A stretch of 64,000 nt of DNA from Reticulitermes speratus (taxonomy: Eukaryota > Arthropoda > Insecta > Blattodea > Rhinotermitidae). Under the pieces are notes generated by a model. It searched no databases. It saw only the letters and a program-made list of their open reading frames with translations, and was not told the origin of the DNA. Shown in pieces: positions 1 to 10,457 of this stretch (position 1 is its first letter; each line of letters begins with the position of its first letter). The stretch spans positions 19,169,711 through 19,233,710 of the forward strand of contig JAJKFL010000012.1 in assembly GCA_021186555.1 (NCBI GenBank), in the 5' to 3' direction. Position numbers and translations under genes: made by a program.

Positions 1-7
1 CTGTATT

Positions 8-56
8 CTCCAGCCCTGAAGATGAAGGCGATAGATACCGCCGAAACGTCCGTAAA
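8..56 (+). ncRNA. Hammerhead-like ribozyme remnant (Penelope-like)
   Basis: CTGAAGA at 16-22 is followed by a hairpin (GGCG 27-30 pairing with CGCC 39-42) and GAAAC at 43-47, then GTC. This matches the hammerhead core order CUGANGA, stem II, GAAA, UH. The outer stem I pairing is lost here (C opposite C next to the predicted cleavage site), so it is probably an inactive relic. The same core recurs in many palindromes of this window. Identification is by motif only. Confidence 0.45.
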
Positions 57-298
57 TTTTTAGCAGACTACATGACGTCACACGTAATCGTTGCCTTTAG
101 AACCTCAGATGTCGCTTGGAAACATTGCACATCAGCGTGTAAGAAATAATATTTCTGTTCTGCGATAACAGGTAACGCATTTGTATTATGCGGTATCAAT
201 GTTAAAATACATTTTTTCTGTAAGTGCGAATCTGTTTATGTTAACAAAGCTACATGACCAGTGCTTAATAAAACAAATTCTAGGGTTTATTTTACATG

Positions 299-551
299 GT
301 GAAGGGCCCCGCAGCAGATGCTACGGACGCACCGCAGCCTTAAGGCTTTTTGTGCAACCCTATGATGAAGATGAAGATGAGCAGTTTTTTACCAAGTTTT
401 ACAAGTAACGGAGCACCAGTGGAATGAAATTGACAGGGGAAAACTGACAACTCGGAGAAAAACCTGTCCCAGTACCACTTTGTCCACCACAAACCTCACA
501 TGGACTTACCCGGGATCGAACCCGGGCCTCCGCAATGGAAGGCCGGCGACT
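299..551 (-). mobile_element. SINE-B copy, 5' head truncated
   Basis: This is a tRNA-derived SINE read on the minus strand. The 3' part (GAAGGGCCCCGCAGCAGATG at 301-320) and the tRNA-like B box (GGGATCGAACCCGGG on the plus strand near 510) match the copies at 8186-8443, 15249-15745, 48532-48806 and 63431-63625. Box A is missing: similarity stops after the GGCCGGCGAC block near 550. It encodes no protein; short ORFs across it are incidental. Confidence 0.8.
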
Positions 552-910
552 GTTACACGTGAACGTGTGATTTGTGTGCGATTTATTTGGATTCAACGTT
601 AGCGACGAGAGAAAGAGAGTGTTGCCAATTTTCCTCTTAAAAGAGTAGCCCTCGTATAATTGACACAGGTAAGAGCACTGGCCTTAATGCTTTGGTGCTG
701 TAGTGCCATTAGGTTGCTGATTTGCTGTATGATCATTCCATTATCATCAGTGTAAATAAACTGGGGGGTTATTTATCAATTTACTTGTAATTGCTTTTAC
801 ACTATCACGCTCACACACAGGTACTCACGGGCACAACACATTTCAGGAATCGGAAATTTTTCACTGGCAGTATAGAGATTCCGTCCACATATCACTACTA
901 AAATCTATCC
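552..910. other. No recognisable gene
   Basis: AT-rich sequence without a convincing ORF, splice-flanked exon or repeat match inside the window. Confidence 0.5.
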
Positions 911-1146
911 CATTACAGTCTCCCAGAATTTCTAGACATCGGTGCATCAAGGTGGTAAGGTTGTCAGCCCTACTCACCGGCCGCCTTTGCCCCCTAGGAG
1001 GTACCCCTGGTACTCATTTCTGTTGGAGGCTGAGTCGAACCCGGGGCCATAGTGCGGCCGGAAGAATTGTGTCAGTGAAAAGTCCCAATCGAACCCGCGA
1101 CCTTTCGGCTTGTAGTGCAGTGCTTCAACCAACTGCGTCACCGCAT
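911..1146 (-). mobile_element. SINE-C copy
   Basis: Minus-strand tRNA-derived SINE. The plus strand reads CACCGGCCGCCTTTGCCCCC, then GCTGAGTCGAACCC, and ends with a tRNA-like head (minus strand: GCAGTTGGTTGAAGCACTGC, then GGTTCGATTGGGA). It matches 46203-46495 (-), 29738-29908 (+) and 47957-48165 (+). Part of the 3' body, present in the 46.2-kb copy, is deleted. Confidence 0.75.
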
Positions 1147-1589
1147 ACTCACACGCACATCATTACAGTATTTCGTAATACTTTTTTTTTTTAGTTTCAC
1201 AGAACTAAAGTTTAAAATAACAAATGTATTTTAAATACTGAACTTTCTTTCGCTTAAATAGTCTGTAAAATTAATTTAGAATATTAGTCTACATGTGTAC
1301 AACTCCTTGTGTACATCGCATTAATAACCGTTTTGCTTTCCTGTGAGGTTAAGACCAGACACGACATTTACATTATTTCAGAGACGAATGTTTGAAAACA
1401 CGTGACTTTATAAGTTTTGTTTCCTTTTAAATTAAGGCTTCGGTAAATGAAACCTCACGGACGATGCTTATATCTCGTTCAGCACAGCGATTTTAATGCT
1501 GTCGTCACAGAAGCTAATGTGACCGTTAATTACAAGTTAATTATCAAGCGTCTTTAAGGATATTGCAATACATTCAAAAGCTCTGGGAT
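1147..1589. other. No recognisable gene
   Basis: AT-rich with a poly-T run near 1180; nothing else seen. Confidence 0.45.
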
Positions 1590-1780
1590 GTTACGCCGTG
1601 TCTATTGGTAAATATTTACGGACGTTTCGAAAGATCGTGGCACGTTTATCTTCAGTATCACTGAGTCCAAAAAAAGACATCACAGTCCACTCTTCGTGGA
1701 CCGACTGACGCTGAAGATGATGGCGCCACTGATCTTTCGAAACGTCGCTAACTATTTACCAATCGACACGGCGTGACGTT
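1590..1780. repeat. Palindromic Penelope-like element, 70-bp arms
   Basis: Two inverted arms: TTACGCCGTGTCTATTGG at about 1591 mirrors CCAATCGACACGGCGTGA near 1763, and TTTCGAAAGATC mirrors GATCTTTCGAAA. Each arm carries a hammerhead-like core: CTGAAGA at 1711-1717 with GAAAC at 1739-1743 on the plus strand, and the mirror image on the minus strand. Stem II is poorly formed, so activity is doubtful. The inverted repeat is clear; the family assignment is inferred. Confidence 0.6.
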
Positions 1781-2019
1781 TCAGACGAGAAATCTTCAGC
1801 AACACTGCTGTGAGAACCTAAACACGAATTCAAATGTATTAAAGTTTTAGAATAGAAAATTGTTGGTGATTACAGAAAGCCACCACTTGTCGTTAATTCA
1901 GCACACTGCCCGTTAAATATAACGAATTCGTCTTGGCCAATCAGAGGATTTGGTATGGAAAGAATTTCCAACGTTTCGTAGGCAATGTCTTCAGCGAAAA
2001 CTTTAAATCTTGTTATTTG

Positions 2020-2472
2020 TCTTAAACCATTGCTTCCCAAACTTTTTCCTTCATTACCCAAACCCGCTTATCAGAAAGTCCTTTTTACCCAATGTAGGTA
2101 AAACACTAACTGCACAGAAAACATATTTGACAAGTGAAGAGAGATCGGTAAAAAATAGGAAGCAAACAATATGTTTGATGCAATGTCTTTATTTTAAACA
2201 TCTCTAAATATTTTAGCAGCCACAAAAAATTTGGTTATTATTCACCATGAATATTTCATCACCCAGGTCCCAGCTAATGAGTATAATGCCACTGTTAGAC
2301 TGTTTTAGAGTATCGGTGCACACTGACTGGTCACTTTCTTCAGAGTACTTCTTCTTCTACACTTATACTGTAAATTTTAATGTGTATTCCAAGGTGTGTC
2401 GTTCCCCAAAAAAAAACCACTTTTACCCAATTTTGGGTAATTTACCCAGGTTTGGGAAGCACTGTCTTAAAC
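2020..2472. mobile_element. Non-autonomous hAT-like DNA transposon with 8-bp TSD
   Basis: The element spans 2028-2464. Its ends are imperfect inverted repeats: CATTGCTTCCCAAAC at the left and, on the minus strand, CAGTGCTTCCCAAACC at the right, typical of hAT termini (CA-G-TG...). It is bounded by a perfect 8-bp direct repeat, TCTTAAAC, at 2020-2027 and 2465-2472, the target-site size of hAT elements. At 437 bp it has no transposase ORF, so it is a MITE-type passenger needing an enzyme from elsewhere. Confidence 0.8.
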
Positions 2473-2725
2473 AAATTGACCTATTATTTACACAAATTGC
2501 TAAAATCCTTGCATAAAATAAACTTAAATACTTCAGAGTAAATGCCTCAAAATTATAGCAAATAGCCTGTTGTCTGTATATTCTCTACGACCGTTGTAAA
2601 ATAAAATAAAACTGTTTAGACGTGATTCAGGTCACACTTCATAACACGTAATGCTATCTGCACTCGAAGCCGTGTTACAGACGTCAGGGTATGCTAATAG
2701 GCAAGCTGTAGTTTGATGTGATGTA

Positions 2726-3287
2726 CAGTGTGTCCACAAAGTTCCTTCGGGGTTTTGAAAAATTGTGGCGCGCAAACAAATTGAGCTAGCCACATGCGGT
2801 TTGCGGCAGATTACAGTGAAACTCTGGAAGTTTTTTTGCCGCCAACAAGATGGTGCTCCACCTCATTGGGGTATGCAGGTACGCGCGTACCTAGACAGGA
2901 CATTTCCAGGAAGATGGATCGGCAGAGACGGTCCAATGCCTTGGCCTCCACGTTCACCAGACATAACACCACTGGTTTTTTTCCTGTGGGGTTATGTCAA
3001 GAGCAATGTGTTCCGAACACCAGTTAAGGCACTTGATGACCTGAAGACCCGTATCAGGAATGAGATCTCGGCTATTCCAGCGGACATGCTCCATAGAACA
3101 TGGCAAGAGCTTGAATATCGTCTGGACGTTCTCCGTGCTACCAAGGGAGCCCACATCGAGGTCTACTGAGGTCAGTAAAAAACTTCCAGAGTTTCATTGT
3201 AATCTGCCGCAAACCGCATGTGGCTAGCTCAATTTGTTTGCGCGCCACTATTTTTCAAAACCCCGAAGGGACTTTGTGGACACACTG
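2726..3287 (+). mobile_element. Internally deleted Tc1/mariner-type transposon with long TIRs
   Basis: Terminal inverted repeats of about 112 bp (2726-2837 and 3176-3287) differ at about three positions; both start CAGTGTGTCCACAAAG. The left end is preceded by TA and the right end is followed by TGTA, consistent with TA-target insertion plus minor end decay. Between the TIRs lies only the C-terminal half of a transposase (see next entry). The TIRs are unusually long for mariner, suggesting a derivative that gained extended inverted ends. Confidence 0.85.
2838..3169 (+). pseudogene. Tc1/mariner-superfamily transposase, C-terminal fragment
   Basis: The reading frame, open from 2765 inside the left TIR to the TGA at 3167-3169, encodes about 110 transposase residues. 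Recognisable are QQDGAPPHW (second catalytic Asp), then RSPDITPLVFFLWG, the region of the third catalytic acidic residue. In the family the last block usually reads PLDFF; here it reads PLVFF, so that Asp is replaced by Val. The N-terminal DNA-binding domain and the first catalytic Asp are gone. The frame has no ATG before the internal Met in GMQVRAY. A dead enzyme relic, quite certain. Confidence 0.85.
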
Positions 3288-4235
3288 TGTATGTTGCGTG
3301 TGTAAGAATGTGCCATTGACTATTTTAGAATGATCCTTGCCGAAAATTATTTTTGTATTGAGGAAGTCAATATTAGTGCGACGTTTGTCGTGAAAATTTC
3401 TTACCACCTGTATATTTAAATTCATCTTAGGAGTTGCTTACTATCAGGTGCAACTGGAAATTTATACGCTTCAAGAGCTTTGATTTCTCCTATTTTTCTT
3501 GAGAGATTTGTTGGGAGTAAATAATTAGTGAAATGAATAATGGTCATCAATTCTATTGTGATATAATTGCTTCTTTTTAAGCGCTGTCTCAAAATTGCGA
3601 AAAGCGACTATTAGCTTTGGCATATCTGTCCGTCCTTCCGTCCGCATGGAGCCACTCGTCTCCCAGTGAAGGAATTTTCATGAAATTCGATATTTGAGGA
3701 TTTTTAGAAACTCTGTCGAGAAAATTCAAGTTTGATTAAAATCTGACAGGAATAACGTGTACTTTACATGAAGACCTATGTACATATATGATAATACCTC
3801 GCTGAATTCTTCTTAGAATGAGAAATATTTCAGACAAAATATGTAGGTAAAATCAAAACACAATTTTGTTTTCAATAACAATTTTTCCGAAAATCGTGAT
3901 GTTTATGAGATAATGTGGAAAAATATGGTAGAGCCAGACAGGCCACATGACAATGTAATTCTGCGCAGAAAAAGATGCAATTTGCACGATGGATAACTAA
4001 GGCTACAGGCACACACTCATAATATTGAATACTTATTGATTTTTCATGGCAACAATGGTTACGCGAACGCGCCTCAATGTTACGTTATACGTACATTGCT
4101 TGTCTTGTTTATTTATAGTAGGCCTAGATATAATTAATGGAAATTCGCCCTTATTCTTATTATTTGTTTATTTTAATTTATTCTACGGTTAACAGTTTAC
4201 CGTATCTATAATTAAAGATAAAAGACAAAAGTTTC
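3288..4235. other. No recognisable gene
   Basis: AT-rich. Around 3620-3740 there is a stretch (GTCCGTCCTTCCGTCCG, then TTTTCATGAAATTCG) that weakly resembles 28385-28465, suggesting an old dispersed repeat. No coding signal. Confidence 0.4.
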
Positions 4236-4425
4236 CCTGTACTTAATTAAACCATGCCATGAAGGCATATGGGGAATTTAGGTATGGCTCCATGCATTCT
4301 TAGCCTCGGCACTAGATGGAGCTAAGTGGACAGCTTTACACCTCGGCCGCTTTATCCCTGTGTAGAGAGCCAGCCGTATTCATAAAGTGGAGACTGGGTG
4401 GGCCCCAGAACGGGTCTTATATCTA
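4236..4425 (-). mobile_element. SINE-D fragment
   Basis: Minus-strand 3' two thirds of SINE-D: CTTAGCCTCGGCACTAGATG, then CCTCGGCCGCTTTATCCC and GACTGGGTGGGCCCCAG align with 18550-18820 and 13946-14241. The tRNA-like head is absent. Its outer end (ACTTAATTAAAC) is also seen beside the copy at 40672-40915. Confidence 0.65.
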
Positions 4426-5677
4426 ATGGACACATCTCAGATGTTACAATGTTTTATTTCAGGAATTAAATATTTATTGTAAGCATTTATACAAACATTT
4501 TGATGCAATGTATCAAGAACTAGCAATAAAATGAAATGAAATTACTTAAGAATATTTTACGATTAGTAAACTTTCCACAATACGGGCCCTACAAGTTAAT
4601 AATTAGCTTTCTGTTGGTTATCATTAATATACACATTCATACTGAGTTTAGAAGAGATATGATGGCATATTGACGTAAGCCGAGGTGCAAATCATGTTTT
4701 GCTAACAAACATGCATCGGAAAACTGGTACTGTCCGTGCGTGTTGTAGCACATGTGTCACTGATGTAATGAATGAGAGACGCAGCTACACACTGCTGTTA
4801 CTGCCATCGTGCAGTGCTGACTGTTCGTCGGATGTTCCTATGACTGCCTAATCTAACATGGGAACTGTTTTAGGTTTGAGGTTGTTAAGGAGGTGAACAG
4901 GACTATGAATATGACTGCTTTCTTACATCTGACGTCACGCACTCTGGTCTAAGTAATCGAAGTTGTAATTAAATATGTTACTTCCATATTTAGAATATAA
5001 TCCAGCCTTCTGTCCTGAAGGTAAACGCAGCAGATTCTTCCGAAACGTTGATATGTTCCTAGCAGAGAAGCCACCATGTCTTAGAAGTGTAATAATCTTT
5101 ACAAAAGGGCTAATTTGTCTCCAGACTAAGAAGTTTTATTCGTTCATGAATACGATTATAGCCTCTGTGTCTGTTTCTGTCCCAGATTTATCGTTAAGGA
5201 CTGTATTTTTTTTTGCGTGCCAGATATTATCGTGTTGCCATTTGTGAAGTGACGCTGTATGTTGCGGTTAGCTGATGCTTATCGGTTTGCTCACTGAAGC
5301 TACATTGTTTCTTTCCTTCCTTATTTCTGTGCTTCTGACTTACATTGGTGTATTAACTGCATATTGCATAATATAAAATAAGTGAACGGACAATGGAAAG
5401 TATTCCGGATTTCACGACGGTGTAATGGGGACAGGCTGCTGGTTTCGCGTTCTGAAACTGAAAATCAGATTTGAGGTAAAGAGAAAAGCCGATTGACGAT
5501 GTGATGGGGTTGGTTATAAATGTGTAACAATTTTAACGACATTTTAATCTCTTAATACACAAACGGTTTAAGAGCTCAAAGTGGAACTCAAAAACAGTAG
5601 GTTAATATGTTAATGTTTTACTCATATGGATGTAACAACGTATACAATAGATGTATAGTCTGTGCTTTAATGGTGTG
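4426..5677. other. No recognisable gene
   Basis: AT-rich DNA. A decayed hammerhead-like core lies at 5015-5050 (CTGAAGG, then CCGAAACGTTG). No exon or ORF stands out. Confidence 0.4.
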
Positions 5678-5722
5678 ACCCCCTGACGATGGCTATTAAC
5701 AAGCCGAAATACGTATAGGGGT
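5678..5722 (+). ncRNA. Hammerhead ribozyme motif, well formed
   Basis: CTGACGA 5683-5689 (core CUGANGA), stem II GGCT 5691-5694 with AGCC 5702-5705, GAAA 5706-5709, self-complementary stem III TACGTA 5710-5715, then UA with predicted cleavage after 5717. Stem I pairs ACCCC 5678-5682 with GGGGT 5718-5722. All conserved core positions are present. One extra U sits between CUGANGA and stem II, as in the other copies here. Activity is inferred, not shown. Confidence 0.6.
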
Positions 5723-6451
5723 AAATTGATACTATTGTAAGATATTGTGCATAAGTTGGAGTTTTAAGATTTTCGAGTGGGGAGTTGCCACCGCCGTGTT
5801 AGGGGACGGTGGACTCTAAATTTCACATATCTGTGTAGTGTACATTACAAGTTACGTATTTTAAATGCCCCTTTTTTCTGTAGTGTGTCTATTGCAGGAC
5901 GGACAAGGAGAACGCCACTGACGAGGATAGCTGCATCAAATCTGGGCACAAATGTTTGTGACGAAAAGCTATTTATTTATATATATAATTTTAGCGCGTA
6001 AACAGACACTTGGACTCAAATTTCGGAACGGTTCAGACGTATTCCATATCTGTCGGAGATGAAGTTGTGTTTTTTAAACTAATTTTGGATTTTGTTGGAA
6101 TAAAACTCTGATGCAAAAGGAGTTCTCTTTGATAAGCCAATAGTCATTTAGGTAGTCAGGACTTTCTAGGCCTTTGCGGAATCCGCAGCTTAATTATTAC
6201 CGTATTCACTGGAGCACGCTATTGGCTATTGGCCCCAGTCCTGAGTCACGTGACTCCAGTCTACGCGTTTATATTCTGTTCCTTTAAGATCCGTTTTAGT
6301 AACATTATCCTTCCAACAATTCTCTCAAGAATTCTCTTCCCTTAAATTTTTTTTTTCGATTAAAGTTGTGTATACATCTCTCATTTCTTCCACGCATACT
6401 AAACAGCCATTATTATATTTTTATGTTATTCATACTGTGCATATTCTTGTG

Positions 6452-6696
6452 ATTAATACATTAACCAACTTATGCACTTAATAAATTACATTCAAAAGTA
6501 AGTATAAACTCCTACATGTTTCGGCATCGAGGTGTCATCATCAGAGAGTTATGGCCACCACGCTACATAAGCGCGTTGGCCGTATATTCCTTAGTTTAGA
6601 TAACTCCCTGACGATGGCACCTCGTTGCCGAAACATTTAGAAGTTTATACTTTTGAATGTAATTTATTAAGTGCATAAGTTGGCTAATGTATTAAT
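6452..6696. repeat. Palindromic Penelope-like element, 100-bp arms
   Basis: The left arm (6452-6553) and right arm (6598-6696) are mirror images; ACATTAACCAACTTATGCAC at the left reappears inverted as GTGCATAAGTTGGCTAATGT at the right. Both arms contain a hammerhead core, on the minus strand at the left and the plus strand at the right. No ORF. Compatible with head-to-head terminal repeats of a Penelope-like retroelement, reduced to its ends. Confidence 0.75.
6507..6550 (-). ncRNA. Hammerhead ribozyme motif
   Basis: Read on the minus strand: CTGATGA (6544-6538), stem II (partly mismatched), GAAA (6522-6519), stem III CATG (6518-6515), UA, cleavage predicted between 6513 and 6512. Stem I: AACTCT (6550-6545) pairs with GGAGTT (6512-6507), six pairs including one G-U. 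The mirrored copy at 6602-6642 has CTGACGA and a better stem II (GGCA/TGCC) but a damaged stem III. Confidence 0.6.
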
Positions 6697-6909
6697 TGCT
6701 TTATTAAACTTTATAAATACTAACTACGAACACCCAGTTACAGTTTACTCCAGTAGTTAAATCGGTTACTTTGTCAGATCTTCCGTCATAACCTATTTTG
6801 TCGATTCATTAAAGCGACGAGCATCAAAATGAAACTGCCATAAAATTGTCGGTCATAGACAGTTATTAAGGGCGACATTATGAACAGCAGCGTGGGTTAT
6901 TGTAGGATT

Positions 6910-7178
6910 TTTTTTTCTTTTTTTCCTATGGCGCAACAGCCCCTAGTGGGCCAGGGCCTCCTCATTTTTCGAGGTTTTTCGATCACACACTCAGACACAC
7001 CACACTCGGTAGGACTCCTCTGGATGAGTGACCAGCCCGTCACAGAGACCTCTACCTGACATCACACAACACTCACAAGAGACAGACATCCATGCCCCCG
7101 GTGGGATTCGAACCCACAATCCCAGCAAGCGAGCGGTCGCAGACCCACGCCTTAGACCGCACGGCCAATGGGATCGAC
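6910..7178 (-). mobile_element. SINE-A copy with 12-bp target duplication
   Basis: tRNA-Leu-like SINE on the minus strand; the head reads GCACGGCCAATGGG on the plus strand near 7160 and the B box is GGGATTCGAACCC near 7102. A poly-T run at 6908-6922 is the 3' A-tail. The direct repeat TATTGTAGGATT at 6898-6909 and 7179-7190 is the target duplication, showing LINE-mediated retroposition. Other copies: 11701-11958, 15314-15526, 25634-25893, 33885-34146, 34428-34620. Confidence 0.9.
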
Positions 7179-7231
7179 TATTGTAGGATTACATTAAAAA
7201 TGGTGTTTATTATATCCAATACATACACCTT

Positions 7232-7505
7232 TGGAGCTGGATAGCTCAGTTGGTATAGTGAATATACTACGGGTTCAGCATTGAGCAATCGTGGTTAGAT
7301 TCCTGGCAGGAGCAAGGGACTGTTGTCTTCTACATAGCGTGCAGACCGGCTGTATACCGATGGCTCTTTACCCGGGAGTAAAGCGGCCAGAGCATGAAGC
7401 TGACCACGCACCTCCATTAAATAGTGCCGAAGTTAAGAATGATCGGGGCTGCACTTCCAGCCCCACACATGCCTCCATGGCGCGCACAACAACCTTTAAC
7501 CACTG
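7232..7505 (+). mobile_element. SINE-D copy, diverged
   Basis: tRNA-like head at 7240-7305 (GATAGCTCAGTTGGTATAGT as box A, then GGTTAGATTCC as a decayed B box), followed by the SINE-D body: GTAAAGCGGCCAGAGCATGA, GTGCCGAAGTTAAGAATG, CATGGCGCGCACA. Closest to the copy at 15885-16160. The head could be mistaken for a tRNA gene but lacks a foldable acceptor stem and is fused to SINE body. Confidence 0.7.
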
Positions 7506-8185
7506 TTGAGCCTGACGCCTTGGGGAGGTTAAAACTCGCATTGGAGAAATTCCGGTGTTTGTTCAGTGCTCAGATACTGGATTTCCTAAGCGTGCTTGTG
7601 ATTTTTCTCATCACCTCCAAGAAAACCCATGAATTAATATTTATATTACGTTTTAAGATTAGGCAGCGTTACAGTAACTATAACTTTGGAATCAGGGGAG
7701 GAACGTAGCTGGGCCAGGCATGAGCAAAGTGGGGGGGGGGGGGCTCTGTACTGTCTGATTTAACCTGCCTTTATTGGGTTACTGGCGTCACCCTAGCTCA
7801 CATACATTGCTCCCCGTGGGGGATGAGTTATACACCCCCCGTTATTGCATTAAATAAATTCAGGTCCCTGCTTTGTAACGCGACGTTTGCAGCCGTGAGA
7901 GTAAGGGGGGGGGGGGGTGTGGGAGGTCGTCTGTAATGAACACTATTAACTCACCTGCCGTCTTCGTTTGAATTGGTGTTGAAACTGCACCACCACTTAA
8001 CTGCCGACGGCGTCTTGTTTCTCTAAAGACGACTTCCAAAAAGAACAGTCTACTGCGAGAGTTTTGAAATTTGTTATAGTTAGAAGTTATGGCGTTTTTC
8101 GACATATATGGCTCCGAAAACAAGATTGTCCATCATAACTATCTCCAACATGTGGTGTCTTTTTTTTCTTTTATTTATTTATTTT
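7506..8185. other. No recognisable gene; two poly-G runs
   Basis: Contains G runs of about 12 at 7731-7743 and 7905-7917. No coding signal. Confidence 0.45.
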
Positions 8186-8443
8186 TTTTTTTGTGAAGGG
8201 CCCCGCAGCAGATGCTACGGACGCGCCGCAGCCTTGAGGCTTATTGTGCAACTCTGTGATGAAGAGGAGTAGTTGTTTTATTTTTCCTTTTAATGGAACA
8301 CCGGGGAAAACTGAAGTACGTGGGGAAAAACCTGTCCCAGTGCCACTTTGTCCACCACAAATTCCATATGGACTGACCCGGGATCGAACCCAGGCCTCCG
8401 CGGTGAGAGGCCGGCGACTAACCGCCTGAGCCATGGCACGGCC
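8186..8443 (-). mobile_element. SINE-B copy, full length
   Basis: Minus strand. From the 5' head: GCCGTGCCATGGCTCAGGCG (box A region, 8443 downward), GGTTCGATCCCGGG (B box), TGGACAAAGTGGCACTGGG, to CATCTGCTGCGGGGCCCTTC. A T-rich stretch at 8160-8192 is the tail. A (TAC)n(TAG)n microsatellite starts just beyond the head. Confidence 0.88.
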
Positions 8444-8458
8444 AAGCGCCTGCAGATT

Positions 8459-8513
8459 ACTACTACTACTACTACTACTACTAGTAGTAGTAGTAGTATA
8501 GTAGTAGTAGTAA
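8459..8513. repeat. (TAC)n-(TAG)n self-complementary microsatellite
   Basis: About eight TAC units run directly into about nine TAG units. TAC/GTA and TAG/CTA arms are mutually complementary, so the stretch can form a hairpin. Confidence 0.9.
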
Positions 8514-8639
8514 CTGTGCCAACTTGCTCAGTAGCGTGACTGACAAGCAGTCAGCCATAACTTGGCGTTTTCACCCACTGGAATGAAATCGGCATCCAAA
8601 ATACGTTATGCTCCAAAACCGGCGCTTACATTTGTACGG

Positions 8640-8706
8640 AAAATCCTTATCACTGCCGATAATCGAATCCCGGTCTTTCATCCCATAGCCAGTCACTTCG
8701 CCGCGT
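8640..8706 (-). mobile_element. Possible tRNA-like SINE head remnant
   Basis: The minus strand has a B-box-like GATTCGATTATCGG preceded by a box-A-like block. No body was recognised. Weak. Confidence 0.25.
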
Positions 8707-9039
8707 GTTGATAGTATCTGCACATTTGTCGGTACCTTTTTTTTTTTCGGAAAAAGGTTCGTCGCTCTGAGAACTGAGAATAATGGAATTTCTGTGGCAG
8801 AAGATGTTCTTCTGTATCTTGTTGTTTTAATTTTAAGCTAAACATGTGCAGCATCCCTCTAACTGTGTCTATTATACAAATATATCGCTGAATAGTTAAA
8901 GTGAAGTGAGTTATACCGAGGCTGCTGAAAGAGGTGTCTTCCACATCCCGCTCAAAATGTTAATGATTTCCCCTCTATCGCACATTACCATATTCCCCTC
9001 CAGTCGATTAATCACGTTGATCGTGGTAACCACTGAGTG

Positions 9040-9335
9040 GTCAAAAACGTTGTGCCTATCCATACCTTGCAGACGTATGAGGTGAATAGATGTATAACGC
9101 CATTCATTCTTAACCTCGGCGCTAGATGGATGGAGGAATGTGGTCAGAATCGAGCCCACGCCGCTCTGCCACCGGGAAATAACGCCGATACGCATTTAAT
9201 AGGAGGCTGGTGGAGGGGGGTGTGGACGTTTTGAATAAGAGAAAGCCACTTGCTTCTACCCGGATTCGAACTTCGGACCCTCCAGCCCGTAACCTACTAC
9301 CGTAGCCCGTGCCGACTACACCACCCTGGCGTACA
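9040..9335 (-). mobile_element. SINE-D copy
   Basis: Minus strand. The plus strand reads TTCTTAACCTCGGCGCTAGA, GAATCGAGCCCACGCCGC, AGGAGGCTGGTGGAGGGG, CCCGGATTCGAAC (B box) and CCTCCAGCCCGTAACC. Diverged relative to 13946-14241, indicating an older insertion. It lies 90 bp from the glutamate-receptor exon, inside the predicted downstream intron. Confidence 0.7.
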
Positions 9336-9422
9336 TTAGTCGATGTATGAAATGCCTTGAGTCACTGTTGCTCATATTCATGTAGAGTCCCTATGAATAT
9401 GCAGAGGAAGAACACATCTTAC

Positions 9423-9674
9423 CGTAATCTTCTTCGTAGACTATGGCGACCTTCGTCCAGTTCAGGAAGGTCATGACGTCTTTGAAAGCGTGGTTCATGT
9501 GTTCTTGGGACGGATGCAGATTGATGGAGAATTCCTTAAACGCAGGTTCGAAGTCTATCCGAGTCTCTACGTGAGGAATGTCCAACGCCTCGCATATTGA
9601 CTGAATATGAGCTCCCAGTAGCGGATCCGATGGACCGAAGATTGCCTGGATGCCAAACTCCATCTGTCTGCACG
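9423..9674 (-). CDS. Ionotropic glutamate receptor, kainate type: one internal exon
   Basis: An 84-codon exon encoding part of the extracellular amino-terminal domain of a ligand-gated glutamate receptor subunit. Conserved blocks are CRQMEFGIQAIFGPSDPL, SICEALDIPHVETR and FLNWTKVAIVYEEDYG, in the order found in animal GRIK-type receptors (the AAIFGP, QSICNALGVPHIQTR and VTVVYDDSTGL regions). Acceptor on the minus strand: TTCATATTTCAG before 9674. Donor: GATTACG followed by GTAAGA at 9422. The exon is phase 1 to phase 1, so it can be skipped or inserted without a frameshift. Flanking exons are not recognisable here, implying long introns. The ORF extends to 9792 and 9391 only by read-through into introns. 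The protein would act at synapses as a cation channel subunit. Subtype is unresolved. Confidence 0.88.
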
Positions 9675-10457
9675 CTGAAATATGAAAGAAATAGCTACTG
9701 AAGAATGTTATTAAAACATACAGTCTCTTATTTTCCTGTTTTTCGATCCGACGACATCCAAGTGTGAGAATTCTATAAATCACTTTGTACAAGAGCGAGT
9801 TGAATCAGGTCTTCCTGCCCTTGGGAGATACCAGGCTCAAATCTCGGCCGAAGCACCGACTGTGCTAATTTAGTTGTTTTGTGGTTTTTATTCAGTCCTT
9901 TCAGATAAATTAAGGATTAAATGAGGTCACAAACATTGCCTTACACAACATCTGTAATTTTTTTATTTACTGTCGTCTAAAAATCTGGAATTGCATGTTC
10001 GAATTTACTGCTTTGTTAAATACAGTGCAGTAAAATACAGAGCGAGCCAAAATTCGCCGTGTATCTGCCGTACACGATGAGTATATTCTGAGACACCGTG
10101 TATATTAACACAAATACGTTTATCATAATTAAGTTACACTAAGGTTTGGAAATGGCCCCCACGTGCCACAAGTCACACAGTACTGAGAATAATGACGTTT
10201 TATCGTTTCAGCTCACTCTGTAAAATTAAATTCATATCGCTGTAATATAGACCTGCAGATATAAAAAAATTCCGTTATCTAGTGTGTTAATGAGATAACG
10301 AGGTGACATTCTGGTAGCAGTAACAAACGTTATAACACCGTGAATAAAAATCTTAACATTTTCGGCGCGACACTGGGCCAGCTTCATTCATCTCTCATCT
10401 TTATAAGGAACTTCCCTGAATACTGCTACATATTTGTCACATACAAACACTGTCATG
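9675..10457. other. Probable intron of the receptor gene
   Basis: No ORF. A tRNA-like SINE trace may lie near 9805-9870 (GCTCAAATCTCGGCC). The rest is AT-rich and unassigned. Confidence 0.4.

Noticed and set aside
7240..7305. Functional tRNA gene
   Set aside because: Boxes A and B are present, but the acceptor stem does not pair and the sequence continues into SINE-D body. The same applies to the other tRNA-like heads in the window.
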